Positions 22,369 to 31,627 of a stretch of 64,000 nt of DNA are shown here, piece by piece. A program made the position numbers and the translations under genes. The stretch covers positions 62,001 to 126,000 of the forward strand of contig JAXMCI010000018.1 in assembly GCA_046349435.1 (NCBI GenBank). Direction: 5' to 3'. Each line of letters begins with the position of its first letter. Position 1 is the stretch's first letter. Under the pieces are notes generated by a model that searched no databases, was not told the origin of the DNA, and was given only the letters and a program-made list of their open reading frames with translations. The stretch comes from JAXMCI01 sp046349435 (lineage in GTDB: Bacteria; Pseudomonadota; Alphaproteobacteria; Dongiales; Dongiaceae).

Positions 22369-23025
22369 CTAGACGATCTTCTGGCCGGTCTTCGCCCAGT
22401 CGGCGAGGAAGGCGGCGAGCCCCTTGTCGGTCAGCGGATGATTGAACATCTGGCGCAGCACGGCCGGCGGCATGGTGCAGACATGGGCGCCCATCCTGGC
22501 CGCCTCGACGACGTGCATCGGGCTGCGGATCGAGGCGACCAGCACCTCGGTGTTGAAGTCGACATAGCCGGAGTAGATCTGCAGGATGTCGGCGATCAGC
22601 GCCATGCCGTCGGCGCCGATGTCGTCGAGCCGGCCGACGAAGGGCGAGACGAAGGCGGCGCCCGCCTTGGCGGCGAGGATCGCCTGGGCCGGCGAGAAGC
22701 AGAGCGTGACGTTGACCCGCACGCCCTCGTCGGCGAGCGCGCGGCAGGTCTTCAGCCCGGCCGGGGTCAGCGGCACCTTGACCGCGATGTTGGGCGCGAT
22801 CGCCGCCAGCCGGCGGCCCTCGGCGAGCATCGAATCGGCATCGGTCGCGGTGACCTCGGCGCTGATCGGGCCGGGCACGATGCCGGCGATCTCGCGCACC
22901 AGCTCGATGAAGGGACGGCCGGTCTTGGCGACCAGCGACGGATTGGTGGTCACCCCATCGACCAGCCCGGTCGCGGCGAGGTCCCGGATGTCGCCGAGAT
23001 CGGCCGTGTCGATGAAGAACTTCAT
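22369..23025 (-). CDS. fsa: Transaldolase, FSA/TalC type
   Basis: A 218-aa small transaldolase/fructose-6-phosphate aldolase family enzyme. The start MKFFIDTADL is canonical. The Schiff-base lysine is Lys83 in NIAVKVPLT. VDGVTTNPSLVAK (22-34) and VSPFVGRLDDIG are family signatures. It transfers dihydroxyacetone units in the non-oxidative pentose phosphate pathway, or acts as fructose-6-phosphate aldolase; sequence alone does not decide. It is divergent from priA and 3 bases upstream of DUF484, so possibly in one operon with xerC. Confidence 0.93.
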   Translation of the reverse strand: MKFFIDTADLGDIRDLAATGLVDGVTTNPSLVAKTGRPFIELVREIAGIVPGPISAEVTATDADSMLAEGRRLAAIAPNIAVKVPLTPAGLKTCRALADEGVRVNVTLCFSPAQAILAAKAGAAFVSPFVGRLDDIGADGMALIADILQIYSGYVDFNTEVLVASIRSPMHVVEAARMGAHVCTMPPAVLRQMFNHPLTDKGLAAFLADWAKTGQKIV

Positions 23026-23101
23026 GGACGCACTCGTCTCCTCGGGCAGCCTGCCGTCGTGCGTGACGCGGCCCGCGCGATTCGGCGATACACTCTAGCC
23101 C

Positions 23102-25308
23102 ATGGTCGATGACCGATCCAGTTCCGCCCCGGCGCGGCCGGCCGCGCGCTGCCGCGTGCTGCTGCCGCTGCCGCTCGCCGGCGCCTACGACTACGCCGCC
23201 GATCCGGCGCTGGACCTCGGGCCGGGCGACTTCGTCAGCGTGCCGCTCGGCCGGCGCGAGGTGGCGGGCGTGGTCTGGGATGCGGCGGCCGAGCCCGCCG
23301 CGCTCGACGAATCGCGGCTCCGCCCGGTGGCGGCGCGGCTCGACGTGCCGGCGCTGCCGAGGTGTCGCGGCGCTTCGTCGAATGGGTCGCCGACTACGTC
23401 GTAGCGCCGCCCGGGGCGGTGCTGCGGATGGCCATGAGCGTGCCCGCGGCGCTCGTCCCGCCGCGGCCGATCGCCGCCTGGCGGCGCGTCGGCGGCGCGC
23501 GCCCCGCGGCGCCGCTCACCGCGGCGCGGCAGCGCGTGCTGGCGGTGCTCGAGGACGGGCCGCCGCGCGCCGGTCCGGAGCTCGCCCGCGAGGCCGGGGT
23601 CGGCAGCGGCGTGCTGCGCGGCCTGCAGGGGCTGGGCCTGATCGAGCCGGTCGCCCTGCCGCCGCCGCCGCCCTATGGCCGCCCCGACCCCGCTTCGCCC
23701 GGCCACGTGCTGTCGCCGGCCCAGGCGGCCGCGGCCGAATCGCTGGCCGGCCGCGTCGGCGCCGGCTTCTCCGCGACGCTGCTCGACGGCGTCACCGGCT
23801 CGGGCAAGACCGAGGTCTATTTCGAGGCGATCGCCGCGGCGCTCGCCGCCGGCCGCCAGGCCTTGGTGCTGCTGCCCGAGATCGCGCTCTCGGCGCAGTG
23901 GCTCGACCGCTTCGCGCGGCGCTTCGGCGTCAGGCCGGCGGCCTGGCACTCCGACCTGTCGCAGGCCGAGCGCCGCGCCGCCTGGCGGGCGATCGCCGAG
24001 GGCGAGGCGCGCGTCGTGGTCGGCGCCCGCTCGGCGCTCTTCCTGCCCTATCCCGCGCTCGGCCTGGTCGTCGTCGACGAGGAGCACGAGTCCGCCTACA
24101 AGCAGGAGGAGGGCGTCGTCTACCAGGCGCGCGACATGGCCGTGGTGCGCGCCCAGCTCGGCGCGATTCCCGTGCTGCTGGTCTCCGCCACGCCGTCGCT
24201 GGAGACGCTGAGCAACGTCGAGCGCGGCCGCTACGGGCGGGTCGACATGCCCGACCGCCATGCCGGCGCGGTGCTGCCGAGCGTCGAGGCGATCGACCTG
24301 CGGCAGGACCGGCCGCCGCGCCAGAGCTGGCTGTCGCCGACGCTGCGCGCCGCGGTGGCGCAGACGCTGGCCGCCGGCGAGCAGGCGCTGCTCTTCCTCA
24401 ATCGCCGGGGCTATGCGCCGCTCACGCTCTGCCGCCGCTGCGGCCACCGCATGCAGTGCCCGCGCTGCACCGCCTGGCTGGTCGAGCACCGCTTCTCCGG
24501 CCGGCTGCAATGCCACCATTGCGGCTTCGCCCTGCCGCTGCCCTCGCATTGCCCGGCATGCCAGGCCGAGGGCACGCTCGCCGCCTGCGGCCCCGGCGTC
24601 GAGCGGCTGGCCGAGGAGGCGGCGGCGCTGTTCCCCGAGGCGCGGCTGGCGACGATGACCAGCGACACCATCACCGGCCCGCTCGCCGCCGCGGCGCTGG
24701 TCGAGCGCGTCCAGCGCCGCGAGATCGACCTGCTGGTCGGCACCCAGATCGTCGCCAAGGGCCACCATTTCCCCAGCCTGACGCTGGTCGGCGTGGTCGA
24801 CGCCGATCTCGGCCTCAACGGCGGCGACCTGCGCGCCGCCGAGCGCACCTTCCAGCTGCTGCAGCAGGTCGGCGGCCGGGCCGGCCGGGCGGAGCGGCCG
24901 GGCCGCGTGCTGCTGCAGACCTATGCGCCGGAGCAGCCGGTGATGCGCGCGCTGGTGCAGGGTGACCGCGACGGCTTCCGCGCCGAGGAGGCGGCGGCCC
25001 GGCGCGAGGCGGGCATGCCGCCCTACGGCCGGCTCGCCGCGCTGATCCTGGCGGCCGGCAGCGCCGAGGCTGCCGACGCCGCCGCCCGCCAGCTCGCCCG
25101 CGTCGCGCCGGCCGGCGAGGGCGTGGTCGTGCTCGGCCCGGCGCCGGCGCCGCTCGCCGTGCTGCGCGGCCAGCACCGCCGCCGCTTCCTGCTGCGCTGC
25201 CGCCGGGACATCCGCCCGCAGCCGCTGATCCGCGCCTGGCTCGCCCAGGTCAAGCTGCCCGGCACCGTCCGGCTGCAGATCGACATCGACCCGTACAGCT
25301 TCCTGTAG
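23102..25308 (+). CDS. priA: Primosomal replication protein N' PriA, frameshifted near codon 86
   Basis: PriA helicase restarts stalled replication forks. The N-terminal DNA-binding part is read from the ATG at 23102 (CRVLLPLPLAGAYDYAA). The frame is then lost at about 23357-23359, and the rest continues in another frame from 23359 (EVSRRFVEWVADYV) to 25308. Restoring one C in the CC run there joins the frames smoothly. The helicase has Walker A GVTGSGKTE, DEEH in the Walker B motif, and the paired zinc cysteines (CRRCGHRMQCPRC, then CHHCGF and CPAC). Total length is about 735 aa, normal for PriA. A sequencing error is more likely than real loss. Confidence 0.9.
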
Positions 25309-25323
25309 GGCAGGGGCCGGCGC

Positions 25324-25917
25324 TCAGCCGCCGGGCTTCGCCGGCTCGGCGTAGTAGCCGACCACGTCGCCGGCCAGGCTGACGCCCAGCCCGTTGAGCA
25401 GCCGGTTGGAGTAGTTGAAGTAGGCGCAGACCTGGTTGACCTCGAGGATCTCGCCGTCCTCGGCGCCGGCGGCGCGGCACGCCTCGACGTCGGATGCCGC
25501 CATCTCGCCGGGCGCCACCGTCAGCTTGCGGGCATAGCGCAGCAAGGCCAGCTCCTTGCCGGCGAACACGGCTTCCGGCCGCTGCTCCCGCAGCGCGGCC
25601 AGGATGGCGGCGGCGCGCGGCTCGTCGGCGAGCAGGCGGCGGGTGTTGGCCCAGTGGTGGGTGAAGCTGTACTCGCAGCGGTTGGCGAGGCTGGTATAGA
25701 CCGCCACGCATTCCAGGAACCACAGCGGCAGCCGGTTGCCCGGATTGTGCAGCACCGCCCGGTAGAGCGCGACGTGCCCCGCCATGGTGTGGGGCCGCAG
25801 GCTGTGCACGCGCATCACGTTGTCGACCGTGCCGGCCGGGGTCTTGGCCCGCTCGTAGAGCTCGGCCAACTCGCCGGTCGCCTCCTCGACCGGGATCATG
25901 CGGATCCAGGCGCTCAT
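25324..25917 (-). CDS. Carboxymuconolactone decarboxylase-like (CMD/AhpD fold) protein
   Basis: A 197-aa protein starting at MSAWIRMIPVEEATGEL; GAGGAG precedes this ATG. The N-terminal pattern IPVEEATGELAELYERA and a central helix with CEYSFTHHW match the CMD/peroxidase-related family. The usual peroxidatic CxxC is not complete: only the first Cys of the motif remains, followed by two His. An AhpD-type disulfide cycle is therefore unlikely, and a decarboxylase-like or unknown role is more plausible. It is the last gene of the leftward oxidative operon, 32 bases after the HD-domain gene, and is convergent with priA. Confidence 0.8.
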   Translation of the reverse strand: MSAWIRMIPVEEATGELAELYERAKTPAGTVDNVMRVHSLRPHTMAGHVALYRAVLHNPGNRLPLWFLECVAVYTSLANRCEYSFTHHWANTRRLLADEPRAAAILAALREQRPEAVFAGKELALLRYARKLTVAPGEMAASDVEACRAAGAEDGEILEVNQVCAYFNYSNRLLNGLGVSLAGDVVGYYAEPAKPGG

Positions 25918-25949
25918 GGTCTCCTCTGCCTCGGGTCTGCGGGGTGGAT

Positions 25950-26588
25950 TCAGTCGATCGGCACCGGCTGCGGCGGCCGCGCGAAGAGGCGGTGGACCAG
26001 CGGCGCGAAGAACGTCAGCGGCGCCGTGGGGTAGGCGGGGTCGATGGCGTTCTGGTCGTAGCGCGCGACGAACGCGGCCGTCCACTCGAAATGCGGATGG
26101 CCGCGCCAGCGCTCGCGCTCCCGGGGGTCGCCGCGCGGGAACTCCGGGCAATGGACGAGCTGGAACACGGGATGCCGCTCCAGCATCCAGCGGTGGCGCT
26201 CGGCGACATAGGGCCCGAGCAGCGCCGCGGCGAAGGCCCCGTGGGTGCTCGGGCAGGCGGTGAAGCCGATGTCGTGCAGCAGGGCGACCGCCACCGTCTC
26301 CTCGTCCTCGCCGGCCCGCCAGGCCATCGTCGCCGACTGCAGGCAGTGCTGGTAGTTGTTGATCCGGTAGCCGAAGGTGGGATCCTGCGCCTCGAGGGCG
26401 AGCATCGCCAGCACGCGCGCCGCCTGCCGCTCGGCGTAGAAGGGTCGGCGCTGGCGGTCGAGCAGCGCCCAGTCGGCGGCGCTGAACTGGTCGAGGGCCA
26501 GCTTGTCGACGGCCTGCCAGCCCGGCTCGGCCAGCGGTGCCGACAGCGGCTGCGCGCCCGGCGGCGGGTCGCGTTCGATGCCGCTCAT
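25950..26588 (-). CDS. HD-domain metalloprotein, PhnZ/TmpB-like
   Basis: A 212-aa HD-superfamily protein. Metal ligands are in order: His81 (NYQHCLQSA), His105-Asp106 (ALLHDIG), His116 (STHGAF), His132 or His139 (RHRWMLERH) and Asp178 (ARYDQN). Six ligands of this spacing are typical of the PhnZ-type mixed-valent di-iron oxygenases that cleave hydroxylated phosphonates. The PhnZ substrate-closing Tyr and Glu before the first His are not conserved here, so another substrate is likely; a simple phosphohydrolase remains possible. The ATG overlaps the stop of the molybdoenzyme gene (ATGA). Confidence 0.8.
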   Translation of the reverse strand: MSGIERDPPPGAQPLSAPLAEPGWQAVDKLALDQFSAADWALLDRQRRPFYAERQAARVLAMLALEAQDPTFGYRINNYQHCLQSATMAWRAGEDEETVAVALLHDIGFTACPSTHGAFAAALLGPYVAERHRWMLERHPVFQLVHCPEFPRGDPRERERWRGHPHFEWTAAFVARYDQNAIDPAYPTAPLTFFAPLVHRLFARPPQPVPID

Positions 26589-28915
26589 CGGGACAGCTCC
26601 CCGGGAATGCTGTCGAGCACCAGCGGCGGGTCGAAGGCGGTGACCGGCGGCGGCTCGCCGGCATGAGGCTCGATCTCGACCAGGCAGGTCTGCGCGCTCG
26701 GCCCCTGGGCGAGGCTCGAGGTGCCCTTGTCGAGGGTCAGCAGGTTGACGTTGCCGTGCTTGCACAGGCTGCCGATCTCGCCCGGCCGTTCCGGGTCGTA
26801 CCAGGCGCCGGTGGCGAGCTGGACGACGCCGCGGGCGATCCGCCCCGTCACCCGCGCGCCGGCCAGGCAGGTGCCGCGGTCGTTGAAGACCCGCACCACC
26901 TGGCCGTCGGCGATGGCGCGCTCGGCCGCGTCCGCCGGGTGGATCCAGACCGGCTCGCGGCCGGCGATCTTGGCCGCCAGGCTGACGCTGCCCTGGTCGA
27001 GCTGGCTGTGCAGCCGGGCCGCCGGCTGGTTCGAGATGAGGTGCAGCGGATAGGAGGCGGCCCTGGCCGAGCCCCGCCATTCCGCGGGCTCCAGCCAGAC
27101 CGGGTGTCCGGGGCAGTCGCGATAGCCGAAGCCGGCCACCCGCTCGGAGAAGATCTCGATGCGGCCGCTCGGCGTCGTCAGCGGGTGGGCCTCGGGATCG
27201 CGACGGAAGGCCTCCAGCAGGACGCCGGGCCGCTCGGGCACCGGCAGCAGCGCGTGGCCCTGCGCCCAGAACGCCTCGAAGGTGGGCAGGCTCATGCCGA
27301 GCCGAGCCACCTCCTGGCGGTCCCGCTCGTAGAGATGTCGCAGCCACGCCATCTCGTCGCGCCCCTCGGTGAAGGCCGCCTCGACCCCGAGCCGCCGCGC
27401 CAGCGCGGCGCAGATCGCATGGTCGCTGCGCGCCTCGCCGACCGGCGGGATCGCCTGGTGCATTGCCAGCATCCAGGGGTCGCGGCTGGCGCCGCCGATG
27501 TCGTTGCGCTCGAAGGTCGTGGTGGCCGGCAGCACGATGTCGGCGTGGCGGGCGAGCGGCGTCCACCACGGCTCGTGCACCACGATGGTCTCGGGCCGCC
27601 GCCAGGCGGCGAGCAGCCGGTTGAGGTCCTGATGGTGGTGGAAGGGATTGCCGCCGCACCAGTAGACGAGGCGGATGTCGGGATAGGTGATCCGCCGCCC
27701 GTCATAGTCGATGGTAGTGCCCGGCGCGAGCAGCATGTCGGCGACGCGCGCCACCGGAATGACGCTGCCCGTCGGGTTCACGCCCTCGGGCAGCCAGGCC
27801 CGGCTGGCGCGGTCGGCGGGCGTGGCGGCGTTGCCCACGGCGGTGAGGCCGAAGGCGAAGCCGCCACCGGGCAGGCCGATCTGGCCCAGCATGGCGGCCA
27901 GGGTCACCGCCATCCAGTAGACCTGCTCGCCGTGGTCGGCGCGCTGCAGCGACCAGCCGAGCACCAGCAGTGAGCGGCAGCCCGCCATGCGGCGGGCGAG
28001 CGCCCGGATGGTCTCGGCCGGCAGGCCGCAGAGCGGGGCCGCCCAGTCGGCCGATTTCGCCACGCCGTCGGTCGTGCCCATGAGATAGGGCCGGAACCGC
28101 TCGAAGCCGACGCAATAGCGGGCGAGGAACGCCTCGTCGTGGCGGCCCTCCTCGACCAGCGTATGGGCCAGGCCCAGCATCAGGGCGACGTCGCTGTTGG
28201 GCACCGCCGGCAGCCACTCGGCCGCGAGGAACCCGGCCATGTCCTCGGCGATCGGCCCGACATTGACGAAGGCGACGCCGCGCTCGCGGCAGCGCGCGAG
28301 CCAGAAGGCGGTGTCGTGGCTGCCGCTGCCGCCGGCGATCACCTGTGCGTTGCGCAGCGGCAGCCCGCCGAGCGCGACCACCAGCTCGCTCGCCTCGGCC
28401 ACGGCGCGCCAGTCGGTCATCTCGTGGAACATCCGGTACCAGTCGGCCACCACGTGCGGCATGGTGACGATGGCGGCCGCGCAGCTGTAGGAGTTGACCG
28501 AGCCGGTGTAGCCGCCGATCAGGTTGAGCAGACGGTGCAGCTGGCCCGAGGCGTCGTGGAAGCGCCCGGCACTGCCCCAGCCGTAGGAGCCGGCATAGAT
28601 CGCCGGGTTGCCGTGGTCGCGCGCCACCCGCCGCAGCTCGCCGGCGACGAGGTCGAGCGCACGCTCCCAGGAGACCGCCACGAACGGCTCGGCGCCGCGG
28701 CCCGCGCGGTCGCCGGCGGGGCCGCGGGCGAGCCAGCCGGCGCGCACCGCGGGCGTCGCGATACGGGTCGGGTGGTGCACCGCGCCGGGCAGCGAGGCGA
28801 TGATCGGCGAGGGGTCGCGGTCGGCGGCGAACGGCGCGACCCCGGCGAGCCGGCCGCCCTCGACGATCGCCTCCACCGCGCCCCAGTGGGTCGAGCTCGG
28901 GACGCGCCCGCTCAT
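26585..28915 (-). CDS. Molybdopterin oxidoreductase, BisC/TorA/DMSO-reductase type
   Basis: A 776-aa bis-MGD molybdoenzyme of the single-subunit DMSO reductase group. It has no N-terminal [4Fe-4S] cysteines, as in BisC and TorA, but has STHWGAV at 8-14 and the pattern SYGWGSAGRFH (110-120). The probable molybdenum ligand is Ser144 in NSYSCAAA, before MPHVV. The C-terminal dinucleotide-binding part includes LHLISNQPAARLHSQLD. No Tat signal is seen, suggesting a cytoplasmic BisC-like enzyme reducing a sulfoxide or N-oxide, or working in reverse. The start overlaps the upstream permease stop (ATGA). The longer open frame upstream is shadow. Confidence 0.9.
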   Translation of the reverse strand: MSGRVPSSTHWGAVEAIVEGGRLAGVAPFAADRDPSPIIASLPGAVHHPTRIATPAVRAGWLARGPAGDRAGRGAEPFVAVSWERALDLVAGELRRVARDHGNPAIYAGSYGWGSAGRFHDASGQLHRLLNLIGGYTGSVNSYSCAAAIVTMPHVVADWYRMFHEMTDWRAVAEASELVVALGGLPLRNAQVIAGGSGSHDTAFWLARCRERGVAFVNVGPIAEDMAGFLAAEWLPAVPNSDVALMLGLAHTLVEEGRHDEAFLARYCVGFERFRPYLMGTTDGVAKSADWAAPLCGLPAETIRALARRMAGCRSLLVLGWSLQRADHGEQVYWMAVTLAAMLGQIGLPGGGFAFGLTAVGNAATPADRASRAWLPEGVNPTGSVIPVARVADMLLAPGTTIDYDGRRITYPDIRLVYWCGGNPFHHHQDLNRLLAAWRRPETIVVHEPWWTPLARHADIVLPATTTFERNDIGGASRDPWMLAMHQAIPPVGEARSDHAICAALARRLGVEAAFTEGRDEMAWLRHLYERDRQEVARLGMSLPTFEAFWAQGHALLPVPERPGVLLEAFRRDPEAHPLTTPSGRIEIFSERVAGFGYRDCPGHPVWLEPAEWRGSARAASYPLHLISNQPAARLHSQLDQGSVSLAAKIAGREPVWIHPADAAERAIADGQVVRVFNDRGTCLAGARVTGRIARGVVQLATGAWYDPERPGEIGSLCKHGNVNLLTLDKGTSSLAQGPSAQTCLVEIEPHAGEPPPVTAFDPPLVLDSIPGELSR

Positions 28916-29832
28916 CGCGCCGCCCCCAGGGCCAGCCGCCGCTCGAGCCGCCGGAAGGCCAGCGAGCAGCCGAAGCAGAGCGCGAAATAGAGCAGCGCGG
29001 CGGTGATCCAGCTCTCGAAGATGGCAGTGGTCGAGATCGCCACCTGGCTGGCCGAGAGGGTCAGCTCCTGGATCGAGATCAGCGAGACGATCGAGGAGTC
29101 CTTGATCAGGGAGATGAACTGGCCGGCCAGCGGCGGGGTGATGCGCTGGATCGCCTGCGGCAGGATGACGAGGCGCAGGGTGCCCAGGCGCGTCAGCCCG
29201 ACCGCCAGGCCGCCCTCCCACTGGCCCTTCTCGATCGACTGGATCCCGGCGCGCACGATCTCGGTGACATAGGCGCCCTCGAAGAGCGCCAGGCAGATCA
29301 GGCCGGAGACGAAGGCGGAAAGCTGCTCGGGCGCGCCGAACAGGACCTCGACGACGCCGAGGGTGGCGGGCGAGGCGTCCTGCATCGCATCGTCGATGCC
29401 GAGCAGCGGCATGATCTGGCTGCTGATGAAGAAATAGAAGATGAAGATGAAGACGAGCGGCGGGATGTTGCGCACCAGCTCGACATAGAAGCGCGAGAGC
29501 AGCCGCAGGAACAGGCTGCCGGAGACCCGGCAGAGTCCCATCAGCATGCCGATGGCGGCGGCCGCCACGATGCCCCAGAGCGACAGCCGCACCGTGGTGA
29601 AGAAGCCCTGCAGCAGCAGGTTGGTCACCCAGCGCCGCTCGTCCTCGTCCCAGCGCAGCAGGAAGGGCGGGATCGCGTCCCAGCTCCAGCGATAATGCAG
29701 GACGGCGGCGGTGCGGTGGGCGGTGTAGCCGACAAGGAGTGCGACGACCGCCAGGATCACCGCGTCCGGCCAGCGCAGCCGGTAGCGCCGGCGGGCGGCC
29801 GGGGGCGTCATGGCGGTCGTCGCCTCGCTCAT
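28912..29832 (-). CDS. Polar amino acid ABC transporter permease (second)
   Basis: A HisM/GlnP-type inner-membrane permease of 306 aa with a long N-terminal extension and about five to six helices. The EAA loop is EGAYVTEIVRAGIQSIEKGQ, contacting an ATPase. Like its partner at 30712-31590 it has the large periplasmic insert after the first helix that typifies AapQ/BztB-like permeases. It lies 4 bases after the substrate-binding protein gene and overlaps the molybdoenzyme gene. No ATPase gene is present in the cluster. Confidence 0.92.
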   Translation of the reverse strand: MSEATTAMTPPAARRRYRLRWPDAVILAVVALLVGYTAHRTAAVLHYRWSWDAIPPFLLRWDEDERRWVTNLLLQGFFTTVRLSLWGIVAAAAIGMLMGLCRVSGSLFLRLLSRFYVELVRNIPPLVFIFIFYFFISSQIMPLLGIDDAMQDASPATLGVVEVLFGAPEQLSAFVSGLICLALFEGAYVTEIVRAGIQSIEKGQWEGGLAVGLTRLGTLRLVILPQAIQRITPPLAGQFISLIKDSSIVSLISIQELTLSASQVAISTTAIFESWITAALLYFALCFGCSLAFRRLERRLALGAAR

Positions 29833-29836
29833 CGTC

Positions 29837-30679
29837 CTATTGCTGCTCGGGCACCTGGTCGGCCCAGGCGCGGCCCTTGAACCAGTAGTCGTAGCGCTCC
29901 TTCAGCCAGCCATCGTCCCGGTGCACCAGGATCCAGTTGTCGAAGAAGTTGATCGCGTCCGGATCGCCCTTGCGCACCGCGAAGGCTTCCGACGTCTTCT
30001 GCAGCGCCGGCAGGTCCGGGGCGACCAGCACGTCGGGGTACTTCGCGGCCCACAGCGCCGGCGTCGGCGCCGAGGCGAGCGCGGCGGTCGCCTTGCCGTT
30101 GATCAGCTCCTGCAGCGTCTGGCCCTCCTCGTCGAACAGCAGCTGCTGGGCATTGGGAAACAGCTTCTCGGCGAGGACCGCGGTGGTGGCGCCGCGGCGG
30201 TTGGCGAGGATCACGTCGGGCTTGTTGAGGTCCTCGACCGTCTTGATGCTGGCGCCCAGCTTCTTGTTGATGACGACCAGCGTCTCGGTGTTCTCGTAGG
30301 GGATGGTGAAGTTGACCGTCAGGTTGCGCTGCGGGGTGATCGACATGCCGCTGATGATGACGTCGAACTTGCCGGCGATCAGCGCCGGGATGATGCCGTC
30401 CCAGGAGGTCGGCACCGTCTCCAGCTTCACCCCCATCTCCTCGGCCAGCTTCCTGGCGACATCGACCTCGAAGCCGACCAGCTGGCCCTTCTTGTCGGGC
30501 ATCGCCCAGGGCACGAAGGTCGAGAGCCCGACCCGGATGGTGCCGCGCTTCTTGATCTCCTCGATGACGCTGGACGCCGCCAGGTGCTGGCGCACGTTGT
30601 CGGCCGCCTTGGCGAGGCCGGCTGCCCCGACGGCGAGCAGGCCGCCGAGCAGGCAGGTGAGCGCGTGTCTTCGTATCAT
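29837..30679 (-). CDS. Amino acid ABC transporter substrate-binding protein
   Basis: A 280-aa periplasmic-binding protein of SBP family 3. The signal peptide spans about residues 1-26 (cut near AKAADN). The mature protein opens with EEIKKRGTIRVGLSTFVPW and has GFEVDVARKLAEEMGV and FDVIISGMSITPQR, the family signature. The ligand class is polar amino acids or related small zwitterions. It lies between the two permease genes, so the three form one transporter. Confidence 0.93.
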   Translation of the reverse strand: MIRRHALTCLLGGLLAVGAAGLAKAADNVRQHLAASSVIEEIKKRGTIRVGLSTFVPWAMPDKKGQLVGFEVDVARKLAEEMGVKLETVPTSWDGIIPALIAGKFDVIISGMSITPQRNLTVNFTIPYENTETLVVINKKLGASIKTVEDLNKPDVILANRRGATTAVLAEKLFPNAQQLLFDEEGQTLQELINGKATAALASAPTPALWAAKYPDVLVAPDLPALQKTSEAFAVRKGDPDAINFFDNWILVHRDDGWLKERYDYWFKGRAWADQVPEQQ

Positions 30680-30711
30680 GGTAGGAATTCTCCCCCGTTG
30701 GGTGAAGGTGC

Positions 30712-31590
30712 TCAGGACGAGCGGCGAGCCGCCAGCCGGCGCTCCAGCCAGGTGGCCAGCAGCGACAGCAGCAGGGTGATGACGAGGTAGATGGCGGCGA
30801 CGGTGAACCACACCTCGAAGCTCATGAAGGTCGTCGAGATGATGTCGCGGCCGGCGGTGGTCAGCTCCCACAGCGCGATGACGCTGACGATCGAGGAGTG
30901 CTTGACCAGGGTGATGGCCAGCCCGGCGAGCGGCGGCAGCATGATCGCCAGCGCCTGCGGCAGCACGACCTTGCGGTAGGTCGCGTAGGTCGACAGGCCG
31001 AGGCTGCGGCTCGCCTCCCACTGCCCGGCCGGCACCGAGAGGATGCCGGCGCGGAAGATCTCCGAGGCGAAGGCGCCCTCGAACACCGCCAGGCAGAGCA
31101 CGCCGGTCCAGTAGCGGCCGATGCCGAAGATCGGCGCCACGACGAAGTAGAAGAGGTTGAGCTGGACCAGCATCGGGGTGTTGCGGATCAGCTCGAGATA
31201 GCCGCGCGCCAGGACGCGGCCGGTGAGGAGGTCGGAGAGGCGCAGCACGGCCGTGCCCAGGCCGAGGGCGATGGTGAGCAGCAGGCTCCAGGCGGAGATG
31301 CCGAGCGTCTCCGCGGCGCCGCGCAGCAGCGGCCCCCAGATCAGGCGGCCGTCCTGGATGCGCAGCAGGTATTTCGGGATGCGATACCATTGCCAGTTGT
31401 AGCCCATCGCATCCGCGCCGCGGACGGTGAGCCACACCAGGATCGCCAGCAGCAGCACGAACTGCGCCGTCTGGCCGGCCGCCGACCGGTTGAGCCGCGC
31501 CCAGGAAAACCCCCGGCGGGCGCTGCGCGGCCGCTCGATCGACCGGAGGCGCAGCCGCCCCGGCAGCGGCGGTGGCGCCACCACGGTCAT
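30712..31590 (-). CDS. Polar amino acid ABC transporter permease (first)
   Basis: A 292-aa permease of the HisMQ/GlnP family with an N-terminal helix, a periplasmic segment with GYNWQWYRIPKYLL, and the core permease helices. The EAA loop is EGAFASEIFRAGILSVPAGQ. The segment ELIRNTPMLVQL is the standard family motif. It is the first transporter gene of the leftward operon, 37 bases after the desaturase gene, and pairs with the 28912 permease. Confidence 0.92.
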   Translation of the reverse strand: MTVVAPPPLPGRLRLRSIERPRSARRGFSWARLNRSAAGQTAQFVLLLAILVWLTVRGADAMGYNWQWYRIPKYLLRIQDGRLIWGPLLRGAAETLGISAWSLLLTIALGLGTAVLRLSDLLTGRVLARGYLELIRNTPMLVQLNLFYFVVAPIFGIGRYWTGVLCLAVFEGAFASEIFRAGILSVPAGQWEASRSLGLSTYATYRKVVLPQALAIMLPPLAGLAITLVKHSSIVSVIALWELTTAGRDIISTTFMSFEVWFTVAAIYLVITLLLSLLATWLERRLAARRSS

Positions 31591-31627
31591 CGGCCTGCGC
31601 CCCGCCGCGGATCGGCCGGCCGCCGGC

